64,000 bases of DNA, from the NCBI GenBank assembly GCA_030710605.1, contig CP092870.1:56133532-56197531 (forward strand), read 5' to 3'. Both the position numbers and the translations under genes were made by a program. This DNA comes from Cordylochernes scorpioides (lineage: Eukaryota > Arthropoda > Arachnida > Pseudoscorpiones > Chernetidae). This document shows, in pieces, positions 44,870 through 55,059 of the stretch (its first letter is position 1; the number at the start of each line of letters is the position of its first letter). The notes beneath the pieces were generated by a model. The model did not search any database. It had not been told where the DNA came from and saw nothing but the letters and a program-made list of their open reading frames with translations.

Positions 44870-45044
44870 ACTGCTTAATAAAGAAACTTACCACGTTCCT
44901 CTTAATCTCTCTTTTTATATTCCAAACGTGGCTTATCATGTCTGACACTATTTATTTATTTGGCTTTGGTCTTTTTACCTTGTGTTTATAATTTATAATC
45001 CAAATTGTACCTTATAATCCAATGATTTATTTAACTCCCAATGA

Positions 45045-45710
45045 AGAGAAAGACCTCTTTAAAAATCCTGACTTCAACTGACCCGGTTGATAGACCTCAA
45101 CAAAGGTCCCACTCCAGGGATACAGAGGAGCTGCGTCTGTACTCATGTTAGAGTCGGTAGCAAAGGTGTCTGCTTCCATGTTAGGAACAGCCTCAAACTA
45201 CAGGCAAAGTCAGACTTTCACCAAAGTGTGCCTGGATCATGGTGCCATGATTAACGAAAGCTGTACCCCTACACCCCATTCCATGAAATTCATGGAATTC
45301 GTGTAATCTTTACACAAGGGGATAAGAAACAACAACTCCCAACTCCGCCTTTGCCGGTCCCAAGCCCGGATGAAAAAGGTGGAGGGGGAGCAGTAACAAG
45401 CTTGCTAAAAAAACCTGGGCTCAGCTGGCTTGGCTGATAGAACCTTTTAAGGGCTCCTGGTCAGGAATACAGTCAGAGGCGGCCATTTCTTTTGGAGCTA
45501 AGTCGGCCTGCCACTGAGTAGTGCTCCCAGTCTTAATGACAAAGGCAGACACATTTTACTTTACCCAATCATGATGTTTGTCAAACATATTATTGACTGT
45601 ATTGACTCATCCATTGATGAGCTCTACTCTTCCCCGGCAGACACCAACAACAAGCTTTACAAGCTTGATACCTTAGTGTGATTGAGTGGAGATAAGAAAG
45701 AAGAAGACAA
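45045..45710 (+). mobile_element. SINE-B followed directly by SINE-A
   Basis: 45050..45335 is a near-complete SINE-B (GACCCGGTTGATAGACCTCA to GGGGATAAGAAACAACAA). 45341..45710 is SINE-A with LINE-A terminal sequence before its tail. The junction CAACTCCCAACTCCG is repeated near 45715, so SINE-A may have landed in the SINE-B tail. Confidence 0.65.
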
Positions 45711-45755
45711 CAACAACTCCCAATGTTTCAGTGACCTGCTGTCCCTCTCCTCATC

Positions 45756-45800
45756 ACTCCACTGAAGAGAATGACATCAAGTCACTGAAACATCAGGAGT
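45756..45800 (+). ncRNA. Hammerhead-like motif, family 3
   Basis: Helix I ACTCC (45756..45760) / GGAGT (45796..45800) with one A-A mismatch at the core. Core CTGAAGA (U7 replaced by A), helix II TGAC/GTCA, GAAA (45787..45790), ACAT, C. A partial inverse arm (GTTTCAGTGACC) lies at 45724. Confidence 0.55.
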
Positions 45801-45944
45801 TAAAATAAACCATTAGTTGATATGGCTGTGTTTATCTCTGAATACACTTCCAACCAACAAATGAATTTCAGATTTACAAGGATGAAAGGAATAGCTGGGA
45901 AATTCACAAGAAAGCATTTAGTTCTTCCAATGATAAATCACAAT

Positions 45945-46065
45945 TACGATTATAGATTATAATACAATAAAATAAGACCTAATCCAAATAATTTATTAGT
46001 GTGTGACAATGCTGTTGCTGAAACGTCACACACTAATAAATTATTTGGATTAGGTCTTTTTTTCA
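45945..46065. repeat. Shortened inverted family-1 element
   Basis: AATCCAAATAATTTATTAGT and ACTAATAAATTATTTGGATT flank a reduced centre. One arm's GAAACGTCACACAC remains, but the CTGATGA core is lost. Confidence 0.65.
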
Positions 46066-46216
46066 TGTAGTTCTTACAATATTTCAAGAGAGTTTTTCAA
46101 GTTGCAAAGGTGAGGGAAGAGGACAGCAATAAAACTGGAGGGTTGTTTGGTGATCTGAATTCTCAGTTCCAGCAAAGCAGTAGTCAGGGTGGTTCCAAAA
46201 CCTGCAGTGTTTTAAG

Positions 46217-46533
46217 CATTTTTTAATTTTTATTATCCCTAGTACACATGGTACAGGTCATGATACTGACTGTGTGTAAGAAGTAGGTGACAGCTTTTAC
46301 TGTAAGTACACCAACATATCTACACATGTGAAAAGCAGTTCAACTTTGCACTTACAAATGTGTCAGAGCCCCATTTGATTACTTGCACTCGCTGGTGGGA
46401 TTGGACTTTGGCAAGATTCAGGGTCCATTGAGCATTTTTTTAATTAAAAAAAAAAGTACCCTGAACGGGATTCGATCCAGGGTCATAGCGGCCGAAAGTC
46501 AATGTTTTAGACCATCCTTCCACTGACCCCCTT
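46217..46533 (-). mobile_element. tRNA-headed SINE, near complete
   Basis: TTATCCCTAGTACACATGG at the left, TTCCACTGACCCCC at the right. On the minus strand the B-box region reads GGATCGAATCCCG. Confidence 0.65.
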
Positions 46534-46659
46534 TAAGCATAATAAACCATTTGAATAGCTCTTTATTTCATTGGGGATTGGTCAAATTCAAACTGAACAC
46601 CTTTAAGTTCAATAAAATCTACTTCTATAGTGTGCACAGTACTAAATCCTTTATCAACA

Positions 46660-46835
46660 CAAGGCAATAAGACCAAATCCAAATAGATAAATAGTATGTA
46701 ACATTTCGGTAACATTGTTGTTACCGTTGGAAGATTGTAACAACGTTGTTACTGAAACATCACACACTATTTATTTATTTGGTCTTATTACTTGTGTTTA
46801 TAATCTATAATCCAAATTATGCTTTATCCTTAAAT
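46660..46835. repeat. Inverted pair of family-1 elements, about 110 bp from exon 1
   Basis: The arms AATAAGACCAAATCCAAATA and TATTTATTTGGTCTTATTAC enclose two GTAACA/TGTTAC hairpins meeting at CGTTGGAAGATTG. The cores are degraded. Confidence 0.7.
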
Positions 46836-46944
46836 CCTCTATTAAATATGATTGGCTTGTACTTGGGGAAAGGGTGACAAAACACAGCATGGGTGGGATA
46901 AAAGAAGAAATAGAAAACAAAACAAAGAGAGAGGAGATTGCTAC

Positions 46945-47115
46945 CTTGAAGTTAGACTGAAGCTCCCAGATACAGATTTGGCCGTCGTTGCATCCAGTGA
47001 CAATGTGTTTGAGGCTGGGAGTAAGAAGAACAGAAGAGACACAGTGAGAGGGGGCTCTGGGCCCCCAGAGTACAATGGGGACCACTAGATGCTGAGTGCC
47101 GCCCCCCGCTGACAT
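46945..47115 (-). CDS. WDR7: WDR7 orthologue, coding exon 1 with start codon
   Basis: Begins MSAGGGTQHLVVPIVLWGPR (ATG at 47115..47113) and continues APSHCVSSVLLTP, HIVTGCNDGQICIWEL, to AAG|GTAGCA. It matches [20 protein letters not shown] and IVTGCHDGQICLWDL at the N-terminus of WDR7, and covers WD repeat 1. The start is the first in-frame ATG before the conserved block and gives an N-terminus slightly longer than the vertebrate one. WDR7 acts with the DMXL subunit on V-ATPase assembly at synaptic vesicles and endosomes (family knowledge). Confidence 0.92.
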
Positions 47116-47540
47116 AATGACTTCAGTCCGGGCCACAGGAATGGAAAGAGGAGATGGCTCACGACTGCTTCCACAGCAGCATCCCTGAAACCCACATCTA
47201 CATTGGTATCTGTGTCTTACTCATCTACAATTGGATAACACCTGAAAACACTTTAGCGGATTCATCAGGCCCGCTAGCCCAGCTTCTATGTGTTCAGAAC
47301 CTCTTATCTATCTTTTTCTGGGCTGAGATAACAACGAGTAGGAATCCATGCCTGGTAGGTAGGTAGGTGGGTGGGCTGGCTTGTCAAGGCTTCCCTGTCA
47401 ATTTGTGTTGTCCTTCCAGTAAACTGGGATTGTTTGGACCTAAACATTCTGCAATGCCTGATTGTGCTTTTAGTCTTTAAGCCAAACTTTTCCTTGTGTG
47501 CTGTAGCAATTAGGTATTTGCTTTCTACTGCCATTGCAGT
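47116..47540. other. Presumed WDR7 5' region, promoter not identifiable
   Basis: Sequence directly upstream of the start codon. It should contain the 5' UTR or an acceptor for a non-coding first exon, but I see no convincing TATA box or CpG-rich block. A GGTAGGTAGGTAGG run lies at 47355. Confidence 0.4.
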
Positions 47541-47744
47541 AAGAACAGTAGAAATTGTTTAATTAAAAAAAAGAATCCTACGTGTCTATAATAGTTTCGA
47601 ATATGTCTTTATCTCCAGTACTTCAAGTCTCAATATTGATCCTGTACATGACTGGTACAAACCAGGAAGGAAAAATCACCAATTCTGTCTTCCCGAGGGA
47701 ACAGCAGTTCTTGATTTCCAGACTTCAGTGTGGTCATCTACGGA

Positions 47745-48060
47745 CAATCTTCTTCTTCTTCTTTCTTATCTCCACTCAATCATATTAAAGAATCAGGCAT
47801 GTAAAGCTTGACAACCATCATGACTGGGTGAAGTAGAATGCGTCTGCCTTTGTCATTAAGACTGGGAGCACTACTCAGTGGCTGGCCGACTTAGCTCCAC
47901 AAGAAATGGCCACCTCTGACATAAGGAACAGACGTAATGTGCAGCCGCAACTAAAATGGAGTTCAAACGCTGCTCGGGACGGACAATAACTTTCCAGAAT
48001 GGTTGAAAGGTTATCCCACTATGTACTAAGTGTCATTCCCAACCTACAACACCAAACCTG
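47745..48060 (-). mobile_element. Reverse SINE-A with LINE-A fragments at its edges
   Basis: TTCTTCTTTCTTATCTCCAC to CGCTGCTCGG, flanked on both sides by LINE-A coding remnants (GTGGTCATCTACGGACAATC at the left, ACAATAACTTTCCAGAATGG at the right). The shared GGACAAT suggests insertion of SINE-A into a LINE-A copy. Confidence 0.6.
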
Positions 48061-48210
48061 TCTCTAAAATGTCTCTATTTCTTTAAAAATAAGTTTATAG
48101 GCAATAGTTCTCTAGTACCTTTTTTTCTAACGCATCAGCAGCTTCATTGCCTTCAATGCCGACATGCAATTGTATCCATTAAAAATGAATTTTTATGAGT
48201 TTTTGAATAT

Positions 48211-48390
48211 ACAGTAGACCTCTGTGTAAAGGACAACACCTAATTGTAGAGTCAAAGTGTTGTTTAGGGAGAGATGTCTTCTTACCGGAGAGTTGCTAAT
48301 TTGTAAAAATGGTAATTTTGCAAATGTAAACTGTCCTTTGTAGAGAGGTGTCCTCTAGCGGGGTGTACATTTAAGGGAGGTTCTACTGAA
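48211..48390 (+). mobile_element. Pogo-like MITE-1, near complete
   Basis: ACAGTAGACCTCTGTGTAAA to AGGGAGGTTCTACTGA, with the interior AGTCAAAGTGTTGTTTAGG and GTCCTTTGTAGAGAGGTGTC in order. Confidence 0.65.
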
Positions 48391-48419
48391 TATCTATATA
48401 ACCAATTATTTAAATAAAA

Positions 48420-48605
48420 AGGCATATATTGGATCAAAATATCATTTATTTTACCAGTATTTCAGTTGGCTGAATGCCAACCTAAAGGACACTAATGTGT
48501 GACACACATTAATATGTTATAATACCTTGATAAAGGTTGGCGTTTAGCCAACTGTGAAATATTGGTAAAATAAATGATATTTTGATCCAATATATACCTT
48601 TTTAT
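48420..48605. repeat. Imperfect palindrome of about 185 bp, hammerhead family 4
   Basis: The outer arms AAAAAGGCATATATTGGATC and GATCCAATATATACCTTTTT flank TTTACCAGTATTTCAGTTGG and CCAACTGTGAAATATTGG. The organisation (head-to-head arms with GAAA/TTTC near GTTGGC hairpins) is the same as in the other hammerhead families. Confidence 0.75.
48523..48567 (+). ncRNA. Degenerate hammerhead-like motif, family 4
   Basis: Helix I TACC (48523..48526) / GGTA (48564..48567); degraded core TTGATAA; helix II GTTGGC/GCCAAC; GAAA (48556..48559); palindrome ATAT, then T. Core mutations make activity unlikely, but the helices are preserved. Confidence 0.45.
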
Positions 48606-48779
48606 TTAAAGATTTATTTATGGATTGCTCTATTTTCATAATAACCAATTATGTTTCTACTTACTTTGTCTCTAAGTTCTCCTGTGTGACTCAAGTGTTG
48701 TATGGCACTTCTACTATCAGTAAGAATCCAGATATCTTGATAATTAGTATTTCTGATGGATTTCTTACCTTAATTGTAC

Positions 48780-49620
48780 GTGTATCTTGTGTTTCCCCAC
48801 TATGTACTCAGTGTCAACCTACAACCCCAAAACACATTATTGACTGTAATGACTCATCCATTGATCAGCTGTACTTTACCCAGCAGACACCTTCAACTGC
48901 TGGGGACAGCTTTACAGGCTTGATACCTTGATATGATATTGTTGAGTGGAGATAAAAAATAAGAAGAAGTCTTACTGATCATTGATTGTGTATTGACTCA
49001 TCCATTGATGAGTTCTAATCATCCCCAGCAGACATCATCAACAAGCTCTATAGACTTGATACCCTGATAGGATTGAGTGGAGATAAGAAAGAAGAACACA
49101 GTATCTTATCTGTATTGGCACATCCATTGATGAGCTCTACTCATCCCCAGCAGACACCATCAAAAGCCTTGAGCTTTACAGACTTGATACCCTGATAGGA
49201 TTGAGTGGAGATAAGAAAGAAGAACACAGTATCTTATCTGTATTGGCACATCCATTGATGAGCTCTACTCATCCCCAGCAGACACCATCAAAAGCCTTGA
49301 GCTTTACAAACTTGATACCCTGATAGGATTGAGTGGAGATAGGAAAGAAGAACACAGTATCCTATCTGTATTGGCACATCCATTGATGAGCTCTACTCAT
49401 CTCCAGCACAGACACCATCAAAGGTCTTGAGCTTTACAGACTTGATACCCTGATAGGATTGAGTGGAGATAAGAAAGAAGAAGACAGTATCCTATCTGTA
49501 TTGGCACATCCATTGATGAGCTCTACTCATCTCCAGCACAGACACCATCAAAAGTCTCAAGGTCTATGGGCTTGATAACCTGATATGATTGAGTGGAGAT
49601 AAAAAAGAAGAAGTTGATTC
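48780..49620 (+). repeat. LINE-A 3' end with five tandem copies of about 120 bp
   Basis: After GTACTCAGTGTCAACCTACA, the unit TATTGGCACATCCATTGATG to GGATTGAGTGGAGATAAGAA is repeated head to tail. Small differences (AAGCCTTGAG, GGTCTTGAG, AGTCTCAAGG) separate the copies. Confidence 0.75.
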
Positions 49621-49914
49621 ATCATAGCTAACTGTATTATCCTTCCTTATCCTGGCTTTGGAAACTTTTCTCTGACATGTAAGTAACTTCATTTATATAA
49701 AAGCTTTACATGAGGTTTATAAACAGTTGAATCTAGATTAAAAAATACCTTTACATGCTTTTTGCTGAAGAACAAATGCTAGAAACATATTAAATAATTA
49801 TAATTCTATGTATTTTTACTGTTCACAAAACTTATATCCATAGTTCATTCAAAATAACTTTTCAAATAAGTCAGCTACAGTAACAGTATAAAAGGAAAAC
49901 AGTCCAATATGCAA
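49621..49914. other. AT-rich sequence, nothing recognised
   Basis: I see no coding or repeat signal. Confidence 0.5.
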
Positions 49915-50095
49915 TATTACACTGGTATGGTAGATTAAACTGGGGAAACTGCTGAGAAGGTTCATTACTGATGAGCAAGGACCTCACCTTAATTTATAAT
50001 TGCAGTAAGGACAGTTGAAAATGGATTTATTTTAAAAGAATCAGGAGAGTCAAAAATAGTTTAAAGTTCTGATAACAGATGGCGCACTGATACAG
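49915..50095. repeat. AGATGGC-type MITE
   Basis: GGTATGGTAGATTAAACTGG, then ATTGCAGTAAGGACAGTTG, ending ATAACAGATGGCGCA, in the order seen at 12590..12830. Confidence 0.5.
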
Positions 50096-51015
50096 TTGAA
50101 TCTCCATCAGAGGACGCTAGAAGTTATCTCTCTACAAAGGACAGTTTTCATCACCAAAATGTCCATTTTTATCAATTAACTGCTCTCCTGTAAGAGGACA
50201 CCTCTCCTTAAAGAAAACTTTGGCTCTGTAACTAGGTGTTGTCCTTTACAGAAAGGTAGTTCTACTGTAGCTGCTCTCCCTAAAGGACACTTTGGCTCTG
50301 TAACTAGGTGTTGTCCTTTACAGAGAGGTAGTTCTACTGTAGCTGCTCTCCCTAAAGGACACTTTGGCTCTGTAACTAGGGTGTTGTCCTTTACAGAAAG
50401 GTAGTTCTACTGTAGCTGCTCTCCCTAAAGGACACTTTGGCTCTGTAAAAGGTGTTGTCCTTCAGAGAGGTAGTTCTACTGTAGCTGCTCTCCCTAAAGG
50501 ACACTTTGGCTCTGTAACTAGGTGTTGTCTTTACAGAGAGTTAGATCTACTGTAGCTGTTCTCCCTAAAGGAAACTTTGGCTCTGTAATTAGGTGTTGTC
50601 CTTTACAGAGAGGTAGTTCTACTGTAGCTGCTCTCCTAAAGGACACTTTGGCTCTGTAACCAGGTGTTGTCCTTTACAGAGAGGTAGTTCTACTGTAGCA
50701 ACTCTCCCTAAAGGACACTTTGGCTCTGTAACTAGGTGTTGTCCTTTACAGAGAGGTAGTTCTACCGTAGCAACTCTCCCTGAAGGACACTTTGGCTCTG
50801 TAACCAGGTGTTGTCCTTTACAGAGAGGTAGTTCTACTGTAGCAACTCTCCCTAAAGGACACTTTGGCTCTGTAACTAGGTGTTGTCCTTTACAGAGAGG
50901 TAGTTCTACTGTAGCGGCTCTCCCTAAAGGAAACTTTGGCTCTGTAACTATGTGTTGTCCTTTACAGGGAGGTAGTTCTACTGTAGCTGCTCTCCCTAAA
51001 GGACACTTTGGCTCT
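50096..51015 (-). repeat. 72-bp tandem array from MITE-1 left ends
   Basis: From about 50270, ten units of 72 bp run CTGCTCTCCCTAAAGGACAC, TTTGGCTCTGTAACTAGG, TGTTGTCCTTTACAGAGAGG, TAGTTCTACTGTAG. Read on the minus strand each begins with the MITE-1 terminus CTACAGTAGAACTACC. Three units in the opposite direction lie at 56808..57010. Confidence 0.9.
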
Positions 51016-51690
51016 ACGTTTCGACAAAAATCTTTTGTCATCGTCAGGAGTGAACAAAAATTAAAACATTTTGCAAAGCGCTAAAAAATTATTATAAGGC
51101 TGCAAGAGCGTTCTCATTGTGATATTTAAACTTTTGTGATTAATTACAAAAAAAAATACAAATTTTGAAATATTGAGTGAGACGCCCTTGCAGCCTTAGA
51201 ATAATTTTTAACACTTTGTCAAATGGTTTAATTTTTGTTCGCTCCTGATGAGGACAAAAGATTTTTTTTTAACTCCGCCCTTGCCGGTCCCAAGCCCAGA
51301 TGAAAAAGAAAGAGGGGGAGCAGGAACAAGCTCGCTAAAAAACCTGGGCTCAGCTGGCCCAGCTGATAGTACCCTGTAAGGGCTCCTAATCCAGGGATAC
51401 AGGATGAGCAGCGTTTGTACTACATGTTAGGAGCAGCTGCACATGGCATCTGTTCCTTAAGTCAGAGGTGGCCATTTATTTTGGAGTTAAGTCGGCCTGC
51501 CATTGAGTAGTGCTCCCAGTCTTAATGACAAAGGCAGACGCATTCTACTTCACCCAGTGTGGAGATAAGAAAGAAGAAGAAGACAAAAGATTTTTGTTGA
51601 AACATCAAGACAATAAAAAGATTTACTGGCTGAAGTATCATCAATTTGAAGAACTATGAATCCCGGCCAAGCAGCCTCTATCTTTACAAT
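51012..51690. repeat. Inverted family-2 hammerhead pair interrupted by SINE-A
   Basis: The left arm starts TACGTTTCGACAAAAATC. The right arm has GCTCCTGATGAGGACAAAAG (intact CTGATGA) and then SINE-A. Its GAAAC part (TTGTTGAAACATCAAG) lies beyond the SINE, so this hammerhead is split. Confidence 0.7.
51271..51581 (+). mobile_element. SINE-A copy with 14-bp target duplication
   Basis: AACTCCGCCCTTGCCGG to AAGAAAGAAGAAGAA. GACAAAAGATTTTT is present at 51253..51266 and 51582..51595, a clear target-site duplication. This supports mobilisation of SINE-A as a unit with a fixed 5' end. Confidence 0.82.
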
Positions 51691-51929
51691 GGTAAATATG
51701 TAGATATGTAGTACACTTGCAGTAAGAACAGTCGCTAACTACCACCCACCTTGACTAGCATGGTCCGTACGACATGTACTTGGGATTAAAAGTGTTCTTT
51801 AGAGAAGGTTGTCCACTTACTGGAGAGAAAGTAAGTCGTAAAAAAAGAGTAATTTAGACGTAGAAAATTGCCTCTAAAAATAGGTGTCCACTTATGATAA
51901 TTCTACTTAATTTTTCTAAAAAAAAAAAA

Positions 51930-52670
51930 ACAAGGTAATAAGGCCAAATCCAAATAAAAAAAGAGTGTGTGACGTTTCTGTAACAGTGTTGTTACCATCT
52001 TCAGACAAAAGTACTAAATGAGAAAATATACCACAGCATGTTTTAAATTAGTTACTGATAAAGCACAATTTGGATCATAGATTATAGATACAAGGTAATA
52101 AGACCTTATCCATATAATTTAATAGTGTATGACATTAAGGTAACAGCATTTTTACCATCATCAGACAAAAGGAATACTGCTGGAATCTGTCCCACGACCT
52201 GCCGGAATACACTTAAAAGAGAAAATCAAAAAGGTTGAAATTCATGAAGGATTGACTGTAGCATTTTACATTTTTTTTGTATAGATTCGGTTTTCTTATA
52301 ATAGAGTAAATAAAGTACCTTTTGGTATGACGTTCTCAGTTTTTATTTGCGTTCAATGTGTTTTTCGTACCGCTTATATGGACTGATGTACCACATTGTG
52401 GCCTAAATATGTATATGTTATATTTCTAAATATTGATGAGATACATAAAACCTAACATTATATTCGTGATCAGAACCTCAAATTAAGTCAGAAACTGATG
52501 CATTATCAAAAACATCTATTTCAGTGTAGACCAGTGTAATTTAATAGTGTGTGCCGTTTCGGTAACAGCATTGTTACCATTATCAGTTCATTTATTCTTT
52601 TGTCTGATGATAGTAACAACGCTGTTACCGAAACATCACACACTATTAATTTATTTGGATTTGGTCTTAT
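51930..52670. repeat. Three family-1 hammerhead elements or parts
   Basis: Copies are at 51930..52030, 52065..52175 (minus-strand CTGATGA core intact but GAAA lost) and the inverted pair 52535..52670. In that pair the plus arm has CTGATGA at 52599..52605, GTAACA/TGTTAC and GAAACATC. Confidence 0.65.
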
Positions 52671-52679
52671 GGGGGGGAG

Positions 52680-53335
52680 AAGTCTGACCACACCAGTCCT
52701 CCCTGTACCCTTGGAATATTTGACCAAATTCTGGTTCAATGTGACTAACTTGACAACAGCACCCATTTTCCAATGAAGAGCAAATTGCCCAGGTGTGGAA
52801 CTAACACCTACATAAACAGATTCAATCTACATATTCTCATGTCCAGGAATGGCCGCAGCCTTGCAGAAAATTGACATGGACCCAGAACAGCAGCTTTACA
52901 GACCCAAGATAATGGACATTGTGACTGCTGTGATAGAGATGTATGGAGACATCTGAGGCTCTTCATTGGACACAACAACAACATTTGGTCTTATAACCAT
53001 GTGAATGTTATGTTCAAACTGTAAGAGCACACATGGTGTGGAAAGAGGCCAAAAAAATGTAGAGGGAATGCCAATAAAAGAACATAAAGATAGGAAACAC
53101 AAGACCACACCTACCGTACACCACCAAAAAGAAACAGGCAACATGATGAATTAGAACATCACATGTCATTACCACCAAATTATGTAATTCTAAGATAGAG
53201 GGAAGGATTATTCTTGGTATTCATAATCTCAACTGATACTCAAACCTACAGTACAACCTCCATGAGGGAACATCTCTCTACTAAGGTAAGTTTTTATCAC
53301 CATTTTAAAATGATAATGCATACATAATTTGGATT
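52680..53335. other. Intergenic sequence, nothing firmly recognised
   Basis: Short open frames show no family resemblance. A MITE-1-like stub (TACAGTACAACCTCCATGAG) lies at about 53250. Confidence 0.45.
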
Positions 53336-53700
53336 ATCCCTATATACATATAAAAGTTAGTGTATGTGTGTTTGTTTCTATGTCGGCTATACATGTCCAC
53401 AATTCGTAACTAATCTGGCTGAAATTTTAACAGTATATAGAGTTAAATCTGGAAAACTTATAGGCAAATTTCAGGCTTCTATCTTGAATATCCTTAAAGT
53501 TATTAACAAATTTTCCCTATTTCACTTGCAACCATCGCCTCACTGCAGCAACTTCGAGAAGTAAAGTTGAGGAAGGATGGACCTCGTGGAGCGATGGGGA
53601 TTGGTGGAGCGGGACGTTTCACAAGAGTGACCTTAAGTGACATAATAATGGCGTAGGGAGAAGAAATCACTTGCTATCATTTTATGTATATATCAAATTG
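53336..53700. other. Unassigned segment, possible old element
   Basis: AAAAGTTAGTGTATGTGTGT, TATAGAGTTAAATCTGGAAA and TGGAGCGATGGGGATTGGTG look like parts of a dispersed element, but it occurs only once here. An open frame of 66 codons has no recognisable domain. Confidence 0.35.
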
Positions 53701-53794
53701 AGAATATATTCATATGAAAAAATCTCAATTTCAAGAAATATTTGTCCCAAGAGTGTCTGAAAATGTAATAGAGCAACTTGAAAGCTTACAAGTA

Positions 53795-54265
53795 CAGTAA
53801 CACCTCCATGAGTTAACACTCACTCTAGAGAACACATCTCTCTACACAGGACAGTTTTCATTTCCTAAAATTACCTATTTTTTACTATTTAGCAACTCGC
53901 TGGTAAGAGGACACCACTGCCCAAAGGAAACTTTAGCTCTGCAACTACACTCATGAACAAAATTTAGGGAAGTAGAAAGTCTTTTGATGTTACCTGTCAT
54001 CTATATTTATTAGGAGACAGGGGCAATTTTGTTCACACTTAGTTATCTCGTGTCTTCAATAAAGGTCACTGTAATATCTTTCAGAGTTATTGTCTCAATC
54101 CCGATATACATGTTGAAAGGTGCAATTTCCTTAAGTTTTGTCCATGAGTGTATCTTTCAGAGTTATTTTCTGAATCCCGATATACATGCTAAAAGGTACA
54201 ACTTCTTTAAGTTTTGTCCATGAGTATATCTTTCAGAGTTATTGTCTCAATCCCATCAAGCCATG
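53795..54265. repeat. MITE-1 fragment and 123-bp-family element
   Basis: 53795..53940 is MITE-1-like (CCTCCATGAGTTAACACTCA). 53942..54030 runs CACTCATGAACAAAATTTAG to GGGGCAATTTTGTTCACACT, and TGAACAAAATT / AATTTTGTTCA are inverted ends of a Tc1-like small element. Units with AAGGTCACTGTAATATCTTT and AAGGTGCAATTTCC follow to 54265. Confidence 0.6.
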
Positions 54266-54509
54266 CACAATAAGGAGATGCCTTTTTTTCTTAATTTTTA
54301 CAACTTATCCTAGTACAATTTCACTTTTTTTTTTTTCACAAATAATTTAATGGCAAGATAAGTAGAAAGAGAAAAGGTAGAGGAGACTGCATCCAAAGAT
54401 ATGGAAGGAACAATTGCCAGCTTATGTAATGAAAGTATTTAATCTTATCAAAAGGTTTTTTCCCAAGGTAACAAGACCAAATCCCCCAATAAGTAAATAT
54501 AACACATAG

Positions 54510-54885
54510 ACGATAAAGCACAATTTGGATTATATATTATAGATATAAGAAAATAAGATCTAATCCAAATAAATTAATGGTGACAATGATGGCAACCATG
54601 CTGTTACCGAAATGTCACACTCTTTTAAATTATTTGGATTAGGTCTTATTTTTTTTGTATCGTAACTCCTAGACAAAACTTAAAAAGTGGAAAAACTTGA
54701 TTTCGCCAGTTATCAATTTTTTTTAAAAAGGAGATAAGGCAATTTTATTCACACTTATTTATCTTGTGTGTCTTCAATAAAGGTCAATGTAATATCTTTC
54801 ATGCTAAAAGGTACAACTTCCTTTAGTTTTGCCCATGAGTGTATCTTTCAGAGTTATTGTTCAAATTCCAATATACATGCATATC
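54510..54885. repeat. Reduced family-1 pair, then a 123-bp-family element
   Basis: 54510..54650 holds facing AATCCAAATAAATTAATGG and AAATTATTTGGATTAGG arms with a short GAAATGTCACAC centre. 54660..54885 has GACAAAACTTAAAAAGTGG, GGCAATTTTATTCACAC and one incomplete 123-bp-type unit. Confidence 0.6.
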
Positions 54886-55055
54886 ACAGCATATTCTTAA
54901 ATAGTACTGTTTTCAAGTGTGTAAACAAGATAGCAGATTTTTAAAAATAGTTTTTTTTAAGACAACCTAAAATATCATTCTTAGAATAAGAGAAATGGAA
55001 AAACCCTATCTTTAAAAATATGATAAAAGGCATATCTGTAAATACCATTGATATT
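54886..55055. other. AT-rich sequence, nothing recognised
   Basis: There are no coding or repeat signals. Confidence 0.45.
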
Positions 55056-55059
55056 TCAA

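Larger units (their letters stand above)
42169..44943. mobile_element. Penelope-like element with 880-bp inverted arms
   Basis: A 2.8-kb insertion in WDR7 intron 1. GACACTATTTATTTA occurs at 42154..42168 and 44944..44958 and fits a 15-bp target-site duplication. Arms at 42169..43050 (minus) and 44033..44917 (plus) are near-identical reverse complements; by eye I found three differences. The plus copy extends inward through the reverse transcriptase. The minus copy stops at the endonuclease part. An inverted partial copy joined to a fuller copy is a known PLE arrangement. The near-identity implies a recent insertion. Confidence 0.88.

Noticed and set aside
46798-47136. Start of WDR7 seven codons upstream at a GTG
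   Set aside because: GTG is not a usual animal start. The ATG at 47115 is in frame and fits the family's N-terminal length.
50619-51041. 140-codon frame with repeated KCPLGRVATVELPLCKGQ
   Set aside because: Translation of the MITE-derived 72-bp array.
53364-53564. 66-codon open frame as a small gene
   Set aside because: No recognisable domain, no splice or codon-use support, and surrounding sequence that looks like an old dispersed element.
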